Below, piece after piece: positions 37,401 through 48,417 of a stretch of DNA of 64,000 nt. The notes under the pieces were generated by a model that was given only the letters and a program-made list of their open reading frames with translations, was not told the origin of the DNA and did not search any database. Origin of the DNA: Typha latifolia (taxonomy: Eukaryota; Streptophyta; Magnoliopsida; Poales; Typhaceae); the NCBI GenBank assembly GCA_019914945.1, contig CM034113.1:6490850-6554849 (forward strand), written 5' to 3'. Positions within the stretch are counted from its first letter, which is position 1. Each line of letters opens with the position of its first letter. The translations under genes were made by a program, and so were the position numbers.

Positions 37401-38001
37401 GTTGAAAACCAAGCAAAGAAAGCATTACATTGAGGAAGGAGTCAGCAAATTCATTTTACAGACTTAATTGTGGGTATCAATGGATTGTCTATTAGTTTTG
37501 TAACTGCAGCATTTATGTTAGTGTTTGGCTTGATCCTTTGATAGGATCTGTAGTTTTTATCCCGGATGTACAAGGAGATTTTCCCATAAAAATCCCCGTG
37601 GTTTTCCATTTTCTAAAGGTTTTAAAATTTTCAATTAGTATCAGAACTTATTGAAATTTTTAAAACCCTTGGAAAACGGAAAACCGAAAGAAATCACGAG
37701 ATACCAAACTGGAAAATAATCACTAAAAACAATCACAAACCATGGAAATGGATTGTGAAATCATGCAGCATCTCAAGAATATTTCTCAAATTCCTTACCA
37801 ATACAATCAAACAGTTACCATACTAAATGATCACCATCATAGACCAAACAGGTGGAGAATAGACAATAAGAGTACCTGAGTTGCTATAAGAGCTATTGCC
37901 TCGGTATAATTCAAGCGCAAACCGCGAGCCAGGCGCTTCTGCGCAAGAAACCCAGCATTGTGCAATGCCAACTTCTCGACCTCTCTAGGCGCCAACTTCA
38001 T
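11723..38001 (-). CDS. URE: urease (EC 3.5.1.5), 18 exons, complete
   Basis: Hydrolyses urea to ammonia and carbamate with a dinuclear nickel centre in the cytosol, recycling nitrogen from arginine breakdown. Exons in transcript order: 37876-38001, 36241-36314, 34938-34983, 33138-33243, 27171-27313, 21267-21377, 20185-20348, 19702-20080, 19511-19619, 18587-18726, 18031-18168, 17871-17962, 16114-16243, 15878-16036, 14703-14873, 12499-12633, 12209-12280, 11723-11944. They sum to 2517 nt, or 838 residues plus stop, which is the plant family length, with gamma, beta and alpha domains fused. The start [10 protein letters not shown] is typical. Nickel ligands and active-site residues are all seen: H404, H406, carbamylation lysine K487, H489, H516, H542, flap C589/H590 and D630. 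The protein ends SRNYFLF, as plant ureases do. All junctions are GT-AG except exon 17, which uses a GC donor. Introns 4 and 5, each about 5.8 kb, carry retroelements. The frame is unbroken, so function is expected. Confidence 0.97.
12200..12208 (-). other. GC splice donor of urease intron 17
   Basis: The minus strand reads AAG|GCAAGT at the end of exon 17, the strong consensus seen at GC-AG introns. The exon frame continues as Ser-Lys|Ala-Ala across the junction, matching the SKAA segment of plant ureases. The nearest GT would add four bases and break the frame. Confidence 0.85.
12634..14702. other. urease intron 15 with transposon-like remnants
   Basis: This 2.07-kb intron contains, on the plus strand at about 13385-13560, a decayed coding-like stretch rich in Asp and Glu (repeated GAT/GAC/GAA codons), reminiscent of the acidic C-terminal tail of hAT transposases. 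At about 14317-14405 lies a cluster of GTGCC/GGCAC motifs, as in the subterminal regions of plant hAT elements. No complete ends or target duplication were found. The hAT assignment is inference. Confidence 0.3.
16614..16825. repeat. GTTCGAACGC-rich palindromic repeat
   Basis: The palindromic core GTTCGAAC with flanking GC recurs many times in about 210 bp in a degenerate pattern with roughly 20-40 bp spacing. Related but decayed motifs occur at 26838-26990 and about 36985-37150, also inside urease introns. Probably part of a retrotransposon LTR. The open frames crossing it are artefacts of the repeat. Confidence 0.6.
17730..17849. repeat. 87-bp-period duplication
   Basis: A segment of about 33 bp beginning AAAATAAAATCAGCAC at 17730 recurs at 17817 with one clear difference. 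The second copy ends about 20 bp before exon 12 of urease. Confidence 0.75.
22739..23015 (-). repeat. 3' LTR of Ty3 remnant
   Basis: This is homologous to 23453-23767 with several internal length differences and about 40 bp shorter overall. Shared blocks include the AACAAACCCA(C/T)G segment and the GGATGGGCTGC ... GTGTCCGCA segment. Confidence 0.8.
23016..23363 (-). pseudogene. Ty3 integrase zinc-finger/chromodomain fragment
   Basis: An open frame of about 115 residues begins in the H2C2 region ([17 protein letters not shown]) and jumps to a chromodomain-like C-terminus (a DERI...FLIRWRNL...YDSTWI pattern). It stops exactly at the LTR border. The DDE catalytic core is missing between the two parts, so the piece looks like a deletion fusion, not a functional gene. 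Chromodomains of this type mark plant chromoviruses. Confidence 0.8.
23453..23767 (-). repeat. 5' LTR of Ty3 remnant
   Basis: This is the partner of 22739-23015. Read on the minus strand it contains the element's TATA-like box and ends TACATCA before the internal region. Confidence 0.8.
24154..24245 (-). mobile_element. LTR edge with primer-binding site of another retroelement
   Basis: The minus strand reads TGGTATCAAAG at 24164-24154, a common plant primer-binding site, directly after a sequence ending CTCGTAACA. An LTR therefore probably begins at 24165 on the plus strand with TGTTACGAGAG. Its outer end could not be fixed, and no 3' partner was found to the left. Short doubled segments (GTTTCCAC(A/G)GACTAGAACT near 23850 and 23908) lie in the presumed leader. 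Confidence 0.4.
24880..26700 (+). mobile_element. possible long LTR or solo LTR
   Basis: A TCTATAAATC box at about 24898 is followed by a CT-rich leader-like region, then a long non-coding tract with repeated GGTGACT motifs (26035-26295), and then a segment around TCACTCACTAAGCTATAGTTG (about 26530) that resembles the downstream part of long LTRs of Ty3/Tekay-type elements. Ends and target duplications were not found. This is pattern inference. Confidence 0.3.
25399..25424. repeat. (CT)n microsatellite
   Basis: An uninterrupted CT run lies within the LTR-like segment of urease intron 5. Confidence 0.9.
26838..26990. repeat. decayed GTTCGAACG-type repeat
   Basis: This contains GCTCGAACGCCC, GTTCAAATGGCC, GCGTTCAAATGCCC-like and GACGTTCGGACGTC-like blocks with about 30-bp spacing. 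They look like mutated copies of the GTTCGAACGC repeat at 16614-16825. Confidence 0.5.
28255..28399 (+). repeat. 5' LTR of old copia element, internally deleted
   Basis: This copy is 145 bp and starts TATTAGAGTTATTA. Relative to the 3' LTR it lacks about 25-30 bp, including the segment with TAGATACATTGTGCC just before the TATAAATAGGGC box. Confidence 0.85.
29300..32580 (+). pseudogene. copia gag-pol remnants
   Basis: Pieces seen in order are: gag helical region (about 29420-29700); a degraded zinc knuckle (about 29800-29860); a protease motif decayed at KPWIF...LDYLIG (about 30090-30140); GAG-pre-integrase around LWHWHL (about 30495); integrase after a QQ-C-P-like segment (about 30760-31130); reverse transcriptase with [11 protein letters not shown] (about 31800-32130); an SSQSLLLS segment (about 32340); and the end of RNase H (about 32400-32580). 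Frames change repeatedly and stops are frequent, so no product is expected. Confidence 0.85.
32603..32772 (+). repeat. 3' LTR of old copia element
   Basis: This copy is 170 bp, keeps the TATAAATAGGGCTAAGG promoter-like segment and ends TTGTTCC, like the 5' copy (TTGTTTCC). Confidence 0.85.
33244..34937. other. urease intron 3, no recognised element
   Basis: This 1.69-kb intron has AT-rich, non-coding character. A short purine-rich AGAAG repeat occurs at about 33585-33605. Nothing else was identified. Confidence 0.5.
36960..37647 (+). mobile_element. copia-type LTR end with primer-binding site in urease intron 1
   Basis: The right edge is clear in style. A U5-like segment with GGATGTACAAGGAGATTTTCCC runs into TTTTCA, followed by TAGTATCAGAAC (37636-37647), a two-mismatch version of the TGGTATCAGAGC primer-binding site. 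A promoter-like ACTATATAAG lies near 37220, preceded by GTTCAAATG/GTTTGAAC motifs. The left edge (about 36960) is approximate, and no downstream internal region or second LTR was found before exon 1. Confidence 0.55.
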
Positions 38002-38360
38002 CTTTCAGATTGATGTTATGATCACTTTCCTGCTCAAAAACGATGGTCAAATAACAACCCAATATCCTAACTACTTTGTTGCACAGATCAACAAAGCTTG
38101 CTACAAAGATGAATTTAGATAGCATTCAAACTGTTTGTAAGAATGACTGACCCAGTTAGCAGGAAAGGAAAGGAGAGGAAGAGGTATGCTCACCGCCGCT
38201 GACGGAAGCCGGAAAGTCACCGCCGCTTTGTACTTGTGCCGGACGGGAGCGCAAGAAAAGTCGTCGACTTTTCGGATGGTTTCCATGGATGATGGATGGG
38301 AAAATATTAATACCTTGGATTCTCTCATGACGCAAGCATTACATCGCACTTCCACGTGGC
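38002..38360 (-). promoter_or_regulatory. urease 5' leader with probable leader intron; G-box upstream
   Basis: A leader intron is likely. On the minus strand a GTGAGC donor follows a GC-rich segment at about 38193, and a TTTTTGAGCAG acceptor lies at about 38030, 28 bp before the ATG. The predicted intron is 38030-38193. Further upstream a G-box core CCACGTGG lies at 38352-38359, and a 19-bp inverted repeat (9-bp arms around GTCGTCGAC) at 38255-38273. No clear TATA box was assigned. Confidence 0.4.
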
Positions 38361-38401
38361 AAGTACTAGAATTCTCGATAACGGCTTCCTTTCAAGGTTA
38401 A

Positions 38402-41334
38402 ACTTTTAATTATGTGATTCTCTAAACCCACAAAGGAGTTTTTGTCCAAAATAACTATGTTTTAATTTATTTTTACGGAAAGATATTACTCCTCAAACTT
38501 ATTATCAAACACTATAACCCTAATAAAATACTAATTAGTTTAGCATTTTATTTCTAAATAAAAATATTAATCAGTTAAATATTTTTGTCTGATTTTAAAA
38601 TGTTAAATTAATCAACATTTTATGTATATAAATTTATTTAATTTAATCTTTCAGTAGTCAAGGAAAAAAATTATGCACCGATAAAAATACTGAACTGATC
38701 AACTTTTTTTTAAATAATAATTAGTTTAATATTTTTATTAGGATTAAAGTAAATTAGTCTTATTTAGTAAATAAATTTGATAAATAGTCTATTTCGATTA
38801 AAAAAAAGGGATTTAGCTTGGTCAAAAGAGTCGAAACGGTGAGCACGTTAAACCAGTGGCAACAGAGTGCTACCGAGATTTAAACAAAAAGCACTCGTAT
38901 ATATATATGTTAGCTCTTTAATTGTTGAACATAATTACATTAGTTTTCTTAAAAGGTATATTAATATATGTGAGTTAAATTAAGTATAGCTGCAAAATGA
39001 CATTAATATTCTGAATAAGGTTTTTAAGATTAAAATTAAAATACAAGGGAAATAAATTTTAAGGTCAAATTGGTTTGATTTTAACTTACTTTAGTGAATT
39101 TTAAACTTAAGCGTTGAATCTCTTTGGTGTAAATCAAGTTTCAACCATTAATTAATCATTAATTAGGATCAGTAAGACTTAATTACTCTCGTAAGAATAT
39201 AGTCTGATTTTATGATGAAAAATATTGGTGCCAACCGTCGAATGTCAGGAAATTAAATGCTTAAATTTAAAGTATATGGAATTTAAATTAAAATCAAATT
39301 AGGATAAATTATAATTTATCTTTTATACTTTTAGTTTTTAAATGCAAAATATTCTATTTTCTATGAGCTTTTGTAAGTTTAATAATTTCCCTAAAATTTG
39401 TATATTATGAATTTTAGTTAGCTAAATATAATGATACTTACTAGAAGAATGACTTTTTCAAAGCACAAAAGTATATCAATATTAATTCCTTGAGTTGACT
39501 TAAGAAAAAAATTTATATTTAATATAAATTATATAAAAAATATTCATAATTTTTTATAGAGTATTTGATCCAACTTGATCACCTCACAAATTTATTTGTC
39601 AATAAACTTATTATCTATAAGAGTTTTTTAAACACGTTAGTTATCAATTTCATTTTCATTGACTCCTTACAAAAAATGCTAAACTTATTAATATTTACGA
39701 AATAAGTAAATTATTGCGTATAATCTAAAATATAAAACATTGATATTATTAGTATTTATTTCCTAGAATTAGTATATCTTTCCCTAAGAATTATATACAA
39801 ATATAAAGATATATGAGGAGAATGAAAACGGTGAAAATATTTGATTTCATTATTTATATCTGAATTTAATATATTTTTTCTTAATTTTATCCAATTGTAA
39901 CGATGATAAATATATCTACTAATAGATAAATATAAATCAAGGAATAATTTTCCCATCGTTTATATACATTTTAATTTCTAAATCGTCTTATTGTATTACC
40001 ATCCAACCACATGGGTTAAGTCGATTCAAGTTAGTTAGTTAGTTTTATCTTCTTATTTGAATTTTAAATAAATTGAATAATTCACATATGTATTCGATTC
40101 GCTAGGAAATTTTACTTTTATAAATAGGAGTGGACATGTGTTGATAATAAACATGGAATGAATATAATTTTAGCCAAATATTCTTTTATCATCTTTATTT
40201 TTTACCTTAGCCGTTAAATCACATTTATCTTCTAGGAGTAGATCATAGCCGTAGAAGGATTCCAACCTTCTAAATCCTAGCCACCTTCTTCCTCCAGTAT
40301 TTCCGCCACCCTTCGACAACAGCTACAACGTTGGTTATTTACCGCTCTGCTCTATCTGATCTTGCTTCACTATTTTAACCATACTCCACTATTTTAACAA
40401 TAACTTTCCATTCAAATCTCTGATTGACAACATTCTAAAGCCATTAGATCCGAAACTTTCAAGATTATTATCCCTTAAAATTTTAAGAACATCCCATGAA
40501 CGGATCGTTCCAGATCTGGTCCATAACATATTGATTAATATTTTTATGTTAGCATGTTTACAATAGATCTCTTTTACTATTTGTTAGCACACGTCATACT
40601 ATTATTACATGAGAATGAAAGCTAAATTTCGAAATGATATGAGCCGATAATTCTTAGTAGGTAGGAGTCGCAAAAATTAACTCGAACTAATAATTCAACT
40701 TTTGAACAAGTTTGTGGTAATCTAATCGAGTTCGGATCGTAAATGAGTCAATCCCTATCTCGATTATTAAACGGATCGTATTAGTATTTATTACCTCATT
40801 CTGTTTAATTTATTTATAACTCGCTCCGACAATTCATTTATGATACGATAATTCGTTTATGACTCAAGTAACACATTTATAACATGAAAATTTATATATA
40901 TAATCTAAAAAATTATTTATAATTTGAATAACTTATATAAATTGTGATAATTTGTGTCATTCGATAACCCTTATAACCCGTTTAATAAACATGTTATGTT
41001 TCTATTAGAAATTCCATCCCATTTAATAAACAAATCATATTTATACTTGTATTATTAGGATCCAACTTGAAACTAATTTGACTTGAATCCGACTAATCCG
41101 AGTCGATTGACTACCGGGGTCGATTTGGGCTAGCTAATCGGATGGTCAATTGTGCGCATTAGATATGAATCACAATTTTGCCATCGATATTTGTATGAAT
41201 CACAATTTTGCCCCAGACAATTCTAGCAAATCGCGTGCGTAACACGTGCAAACATCACGATCTAAAGAGAACCGGATGCAAAGTCGCCAAGGTATTAAAT
41301 CTTAGAATTAGATTACATCGTCAGTAGTTCTTTC

Positions 41335-41338
<4 letters not shown>
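38402..41338. other. AT-rich spacer between divergent urease and aminopeptidase genes
   Basis: The 3.4 kb between the start codons of the two divergent genes is mostly strongly AT-rich and without recognised genes. Homopolymer and TA runs are common, for example near 38900. The last few hundred bases before 41338 should hold the aminopeptidase promoter, but no specific TATA box was assigned. Confidence 0.5.

Positions 41339-41369
<31 letters not shown>
41339..41369. repeat. (GA)n tract in the 5' leader of the aminopeptidase gene
   Basis: A 31-bp uninterrupted GA run ends five bases before the start codon at 41375. GA tracts in plant leaders can bind BPC/GAGA-binding proteins. Any role here is inference. 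Confidence 0.9.
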
Positions 41370-41370
<1 letters not shown>

Positions 41371-41374
41371 AACT

Positions 41375-44300
41375 ATGGCGGCCGTCGATCCCGTCGTCCT
41401 CGATCTTGTCGACTTCCTTAACGCCTGCCCCACGGCTTTCCACGCCGTTGGTAATTCTCAAACTCCGATAAAAAAAGATCTTTTTAGAAGGCATTCTGTT
41501 CGACAAAATGCCTTGAAGAAACCAAAAGGGAGTTATATAGTTCTATCATATGTTTTCCGCTGCTAAAAGGATGATAATTTTGTAGCGGAGACGAAGAGTC
41601 GCTTGAAGCAAGCTGGGTTCGAGCAGGTTTCTGAGAGGGAGGACTGGATGTTGGAAGTCGGGCACAAATACTTCTTCACCAGAAACCACTCGACTATCAT
41701 AGCGTTTGCCATCGGGAAGAAGTGGGTTCATCATTTAAGTAAAAAGAAATTATTTTGGGGAAAATTTGTTCTTTTGTTTGGATTCTGCCGTTAAAGATGC
41801 GATCTTATGTTTCTCGGTGTGTAAAAGAAAGTTTGGTTCTCTTGGATTTTAGATATGTTGCTGGGAATGGATTCCATATCGTCGGAGCACACACCGATAG
41901 TCCGTGCCTCAAAGTCAAGCCTGTGTCCAAGGTAAACTTTTGATTTTGGCGAACACCATTGTTTGGAAAGTTGAAAATATAGATTGACCTGATTTGAATC
42001 ACAGTTTTTTTTTTTTACTTTTTTTAAACTGATGAACAATATCAATTGAGTTGGAAATTTTTTACACTCTAAAGACAGAAAGATATGAGTTTGAATATGG
42101 AGGAGGGGAAAGAGTAGAGAAGGGTTGACGGTGGAAGAAATTATTGGAATTGGTGGGGGTCCTGGGGGAAAGATATCAAAGAAGGAAACTCGGTTTGTGG
42201 ATTAAGTTTCTAATTAATGAAAACTCACTTCATCAGGTTACAAAGGGAGGATATCTTGAGGTCGGCGTCCAGACATATGGGGGTGGTTTGTGGCACACCT
42301 GGTTTGATCGGGACTTAACACTAGCAGGGAGAGTGATTGTAAGAGAAAATAAGGAGGGATCAGTCTCCTACTCACATAGGCTTGTAAGGATTCAGGAGCC
42401 TATAATGAGGATCCCGACTTTGGCTATTCATCTGGACAGGTAAGTATCATCCTTTGAGTGTATAAGGTTGGAAAACCAGGTTGGCGACTTTGTGTTATGT
42501 CGTTTCTTGCTATTTCGTACCTTTTCTTTCCTGTCTACTGTTGTAAGATTTAGTATATACTTTAATAAGTATTAAAGAAGAAGAAAAGTTGCATAAGCTT
42601 TAAATGCAGTAAAAGAATGAATGAAAGACTATCTTCTTCTGTGGGATGTTATTCATTGTCTGATTAGTAGTTTCTACTTTTACGTCATTTTCCTTATATA
42701 ATTTATAGGGGCGTCACAGAAGGGTTCAAGGTTAACACTCACAATCATCTTCTCCCTGTGCTAGCAACATCGGTTAAGGTGATCTAAATGCATTCTTGTT
42801 TGAATTTCTCTTGACAAATACTGAATTTTATTTGCAAACATCCATCTGTATGCTCTAATATTTCACAGAAATGTTGTTCACAAGGAATATGATGGTTATC
42901 TCTACTTTTTTCTGTTAAATTTACTTCTTTTGGATGACACCTTGTTGAAAGATGCTTGTTTATCTATGATATATTTATCATCTGAATCAAGGCTGAGATG
43001 ACATGCAGGAAATTTATTGCCTCATCTATTGTTGCAAAATGCTCTCAAATATCAATCTTTCACCACTATTAATGCAGCCAAAATACTAGTCAGACTAAAG
43101 TTTTTTTGTGTGTGTGGAAAGTTGTAATTCTCAAGTATGTCATTGTTGTTGTTGATAATATTCCCTAGGAAGAAACTGGGCAATCATTATGTCATTGTTG
43201 ATACTGGCAGTAGCATTATATGATAAAAATTGCTATCCTGTTCATTAATACAATAAAGAGAATAGTGAGCTTGAAGATTTTGGACAAGACTAGTGAGATT
43301 AAATTTCTTCTTGATGATTAAAGCAAATATGAATAGTGTACTACTGAGTACCGATACTGATAATTATGAACTTACAATTTGATAAGTTTATGCTGTAAGA
43401 ATTTTAGTATTTCACAATATTTTCCTGCTCTGGTAATAAGCCTGTATTTTAAAGACCTCATTGTTGCCAAAACTGAAATTAGACATTATGTGTTCTGAGA
43501 ATAGTAAAAGCCGAATCGTATATTTTAGCATATTTATACTGTTTTCTTGCCCTTCTGAGGTGTTTCGGTGAATATTATAGAAGTTTGTTGCAAATTGTTC
43601 CTGAAATTCTGGAAGACTTGAGTGGTATCGTTTGCTTTCATAGCAATTACTGATTCTATTGGCCATGTTTGAAGGGCGAGATTCAGAAACTAGTAGGAGA
43701 AAATGGCCCTGCTGAATCCAGTGAGAAAAAGAATGTCAAGGACATGAAACATCATTCAGTGTTATTGCAGGTATCTCACAAAAGTTTCAGCTTTGTTTTC
43801 TTTGTCCTTTACTTGTTAAGCATAATTACTTTCATATCTTGAAAATACTGTTATGAAGCTATTGGTGAAATTGTTTTTTTTTTAATTGAGGAAACAAAAA
43901 TCCATAATGTGCATCAATTCTGCCTTGCAACAGTTGATTTCAGAACAGGCGTGCTGTGAACCTGATGAAATATGCGATTTTGAGCTGCAAGTTTGTGATA
44001 CTCAACCAAGCATTGTAGGAGGTGCTATGAAAGAGTTTATATTCTCAGGAAGGCTTGACAACCTTTGCATGTCATTTTGCTCTCTAAAGGTCTGTATTCT
44101 TCTGCATTTGAACAGCTAAAAGTAGAGAAAACCCGGTTGATCTGTAGAATCCATAATGGGTTCTAATGTGTATGATTCAAATGTCAAATTAGGAATTGCA
44201 TTTTGCAGAGCTTCATGATATGTTTATTTAAGAATACTTTTAGACTGTTGAGGCTTTGTTTTACCCTCAAATTCTACAGGATAATTGATAACATTGTCTC

Positions 44301-47300
44301 CGATGTTCTGCTGTGGATCAGTTTTGTCATATTCTTTTTTAATTGTTTTAAGTAAAGTTATCTTTTCTTCACAAAAGTTCGATATGCATCCTTATATATC
44401 TTTAATGCATGTTTTTGTTCTCTCACCTGTGCTTTCTATACAAGATACATCCATTATGGCACTGATGCCTTTTGGTAAGACCGTAAGACACTTCTTTTTC
44501 AAATACCTTTTTAGTGTTAGCACTATTTTGTTGCTAGATATGTTCTTGCTATGAAATGAGTTAGCATTTAAGGTTTTATTGTTACAATGTTATAAATGGA
44601 AGTGTATCAACATGTGTATCAGATTGCGGCTTTGTAATTTTGTCAGCATGTGCTATCAGAATTTACAATTTTGGAGTCATAGACTCTGGTTCATATCTCA
44701 AAATTTCCATTTCACATGACATAATTCTTCATGACTTAGCTTGAAGTTTTATATTGTGAAAAGCTTGAAAAACTTGTATATCAAAATAAGTTGCTTCAAA
44801 TGGTGAATATATCTTTGAAACTTTGGAAGTACAACATCTCTCAAAGTAATATAATAATATTTAGGCAGCTTCACATCTATCTTGTCAAGAAAAGCATGCA
44901 AGCAGATCCTTTCATAATTAAGGGTTTTAAGTCATTGATCGCTATTTTACATCATCCTCTTCCAATGAGAAAAGGCTGTTGCACTTGACAGTGTATAATC
45001 AATGTTCTCGCACTGTTTGGATAACTGCAGGAAAGAAGATAGTAGAGGGAAGATGTAGATTAGCAGGTTCGCACCTTTTCTTTGGAAAAGTATGGAATTA
45101 GAATGCACAATTAGTAGGAGGGAGTCAACATATTTTTCTTACAAAAAGTAACTAATAAGAAAAAAATCTTGAGAATTGAAGAGATATATGTATAGAATCT
45201 GGTGGATAAACAAAGAAATGGGGTCGACACAATCCTCTTTATGAATGTAAAAGTGTATTAAAGAGGTAAATTGAATAAAATGTAGAAAAATGCAATATAA
45301 TGTGTTAAGTTTTAAAGAGATACACACTGCAAATAGACATAGATTTAAAAAGTGACTGTGTTAGAGTTGGTGTGAGTAAATCGCCCTTATGCACATGCAT
45401 TATGCCGTCCTTATATATGGTTGGACAGCATGTGAGCCGCATGTGGACAAGCTAGGTGCCTATGCATATATGCCCTCATATGGAACTCTTGAATTCAGGA
45501 TGAAACTCTTGGATTTTATTACTTTGTGAAGAAAGAGCATCTAGGATTTGCATAGAGAAAATAAATCTTGCACAACATAGAGTATTTATTTTTCAGACAT
45601 CATGAGTCTTAAGAGTTTTGGATTAGGTTTTACACTTTTATTCTTCACTAGTCAAAGGCATCAGTGCACCAAGCACCGGTAAGACAAACCTGCTTATAAA
45701 TGCTTACAGTGCCAATGATATTGGCATTGACATTTGCCTTGGAGGTCTCTTAACTAGTTATTGTATACCTTCTCGATATCTTAATCTTCTAATAAAGTTT
45801 ATCACTTACAAGCAGCAGTTTTATCTCCGTCTTTTCTTTCAGGCACTGATAGACTCAAGCTGTTCAGAAAGTTCTCTTGATGATGAATCTGGTGTGAGGA
45901 TGGTGGCATTATTTGATCATGAGGAGGTGGGATCTAACTCAGCACAAGGAGCTGGTTCTCCTGCCATGTTGGATGCCCTGTCAAGAATAACCACATTCTT
46001 CAGCCCTTCAGATTCCAAGGTAGCCTTATTTGTCTACATTTGACCAAATACCTTTAGATATTACTTAGAGTTAGGCCTGTTCATTTGATATTGTCTTGTA
46101 TCCCTTTGTTTCCGGCATCTCACTGTTTCAGGCTCCTCGAGAACTCGGCACATTTTAGTTTTAAGTATTGATAGGCTTAACAAAGCTTAACAAACAACTG
46201 TGTGACAACCAACGAACCTAATGGACAAAGAAAAACACATCTGTATCATCAATCAAGGTGAAACTCAGAATTTAGTACGACATCATGTCAGGTAGAATTT
46301 TGGGTACTTTTCTTTGGTCGCATTAGATGGCCTACATGATATTAAATTGTTAATGACTTGTTCAGTTGTTTGTGAGTTTTTCAGTAAAATGGAAGGTATT
46401 ATATGATAGTCTAATATTTCCTTTGATGGTTTTGAAAGATGTTCACTGAGGTTGCAGAAATTTTATAGTTATATAACAGTTAATATTGACACAAGCTGCT
46501 TTTCAGTTGCTTGAAAGGACAATTCAGAGAAGCTTCCTGGTGTCTGCTGATATGGCACATGCTTTACATCCCAATTACATGGTATGGTTTGCTTCTTTGG
46601 TTCATAAATATATGGTGTATGAATTTGAAGTTTAGAGTTTAAATATTTTAATCATCACATTTGCCTGAAAGTGTATTCATGGGTCCTATAGTATTGCATC
46701 TGAACATTAGCCAAGACTTTTTATTCATCTAATTGTCTTTGTAGGATAAACATGAGGAGAATCATCAACCCAAACTGCATGGAGGCCTTGTCATTAAGCA
46801 CAATGCAAATCAGCGTTATGCCACAAATGCTGTAACTTCATTTATATTTCGGGAGATTGCGGAGAAGCACGAATTACCTATTCAGGTCACTTTTCAAACT
46901 TGATTTTAATGGAGCCATCATCTCTTTTATTTGTGCTTGTGATGCAGGACTCTATTTCATGCTTCTCAATAAATAGTTGGCAAGTTGTAGATTAGAACTG
47001 ACAGAATTATCACATATCTTATCCATCTTATCCTCACTGCTATCAATTGCAATCTCCATGCCAGCTCTCTAACTTTCCAACTAACCAGCTTTATTTGGAT
47101 ATATAATGAATTACCTTTACCAGTTCTTTTGCATGTTGGAACTCAAAGCAAGGTCCGAGTATCTGTAATCCGGATTGGGACTGGCCGTCTAAAAAAATGA
47201 TACATATCGATAGTATCGATCATCCGTATCGGTTTATATTTTAAAATATAGAAAAATTCTAACTTTTTTAAAATTCATGTATAAATCTAAAAATTTAAAA

Positions 47301-47672
47301 ATATATATTATTTTCTTATTTTTTATCTCTCTTTCTACCACTCACACTCTCTCCTCATACAAATAAAAAAAATTCTTATTCTCTTCCTCACTCTCTCTTA
47401 TCAAACTCTCTCCCACTCTCTCTTATTAATTTTCTCTCCCACTACCTCTCTCTCTCTCCCACTATCACTCCCTCTCCCTCTCCTTTACCAACTCCCCTCT
47501 CTCTCACGACTCCCTTCTCTCTCTCTCTGATTCTCTCTCCTCTCTCTCCCACTAACTCTCCCTCTCCCTCTCCCTCACCAACTCCTCTCTCTCGGTCTCT
47601 CCCTCTTCAATTTTCTCTAGCGATGCTTCTCCGACGAGGTATTTTCTCTTTTTTCTCTCACTTCCTTTGACG

Positions 47673-47707
<35 letters not shown>

Positions 47708-48358
47708 TCTTGATTTTAGGCGGCTTCGGTTGATACGATCGATCTCGACCCAAAACAATCAAAGCCCATAGCCAATCCCTATTCGTTTTAGCCAATCCAA
47801 CGTGGGATCAACTAAAACTTGGAACCATGATTGGGACTGGCCGCCTAGAAAAATGATGCATATCAACTGTATTAGGGGGATTGGTTAGTCATTTCAGTAT
47901 AGGACTTCTTATAAATAATTTAAAAATTATTATAAAATGTTGAAAAATACTAAAAATATAGAATAAGAGTAAATAAAACAAAAAATGACACCCATGTGTT
48001 TGAACATTAAGAGGAACAAAAATAATTATCTTTTACTCTCTCTCTCTTAGGAATTACTTCACTTCACGAACACCTCTATCAGTCTCTCTATTAACATTTC
48101 CCTCTCTATATGGTGGTTTTTTTTAATCTTTTCTAGATTCTAACTCCTCGATCTCTTCTCCCTTCTCTCTCTAGTAGGTTTTCTTTCCTAACTCCCTGTC
48201 CATCTCTCCTTCCTTCTCTCTACTCTATAATCTCTCTCTCCCAAACAAATTGATGCTTCTCTAACGCAAATCCGACCTCTGTTGACGTTTGGTGAAATCC
48301 TTTGATGTAGATCCAACTCTATCGGCCTCTGGCAATCTCGGGTATTCATTTTTTTGCC

Positions 48359-48417
<59 letters not shown>

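Noticed and set aside
38255..38273. 19-bp inverted repeat upstream of urease as an operator
   Set aside because: There is only a single copy and no known factor site. Kept only as a note in the leader description.
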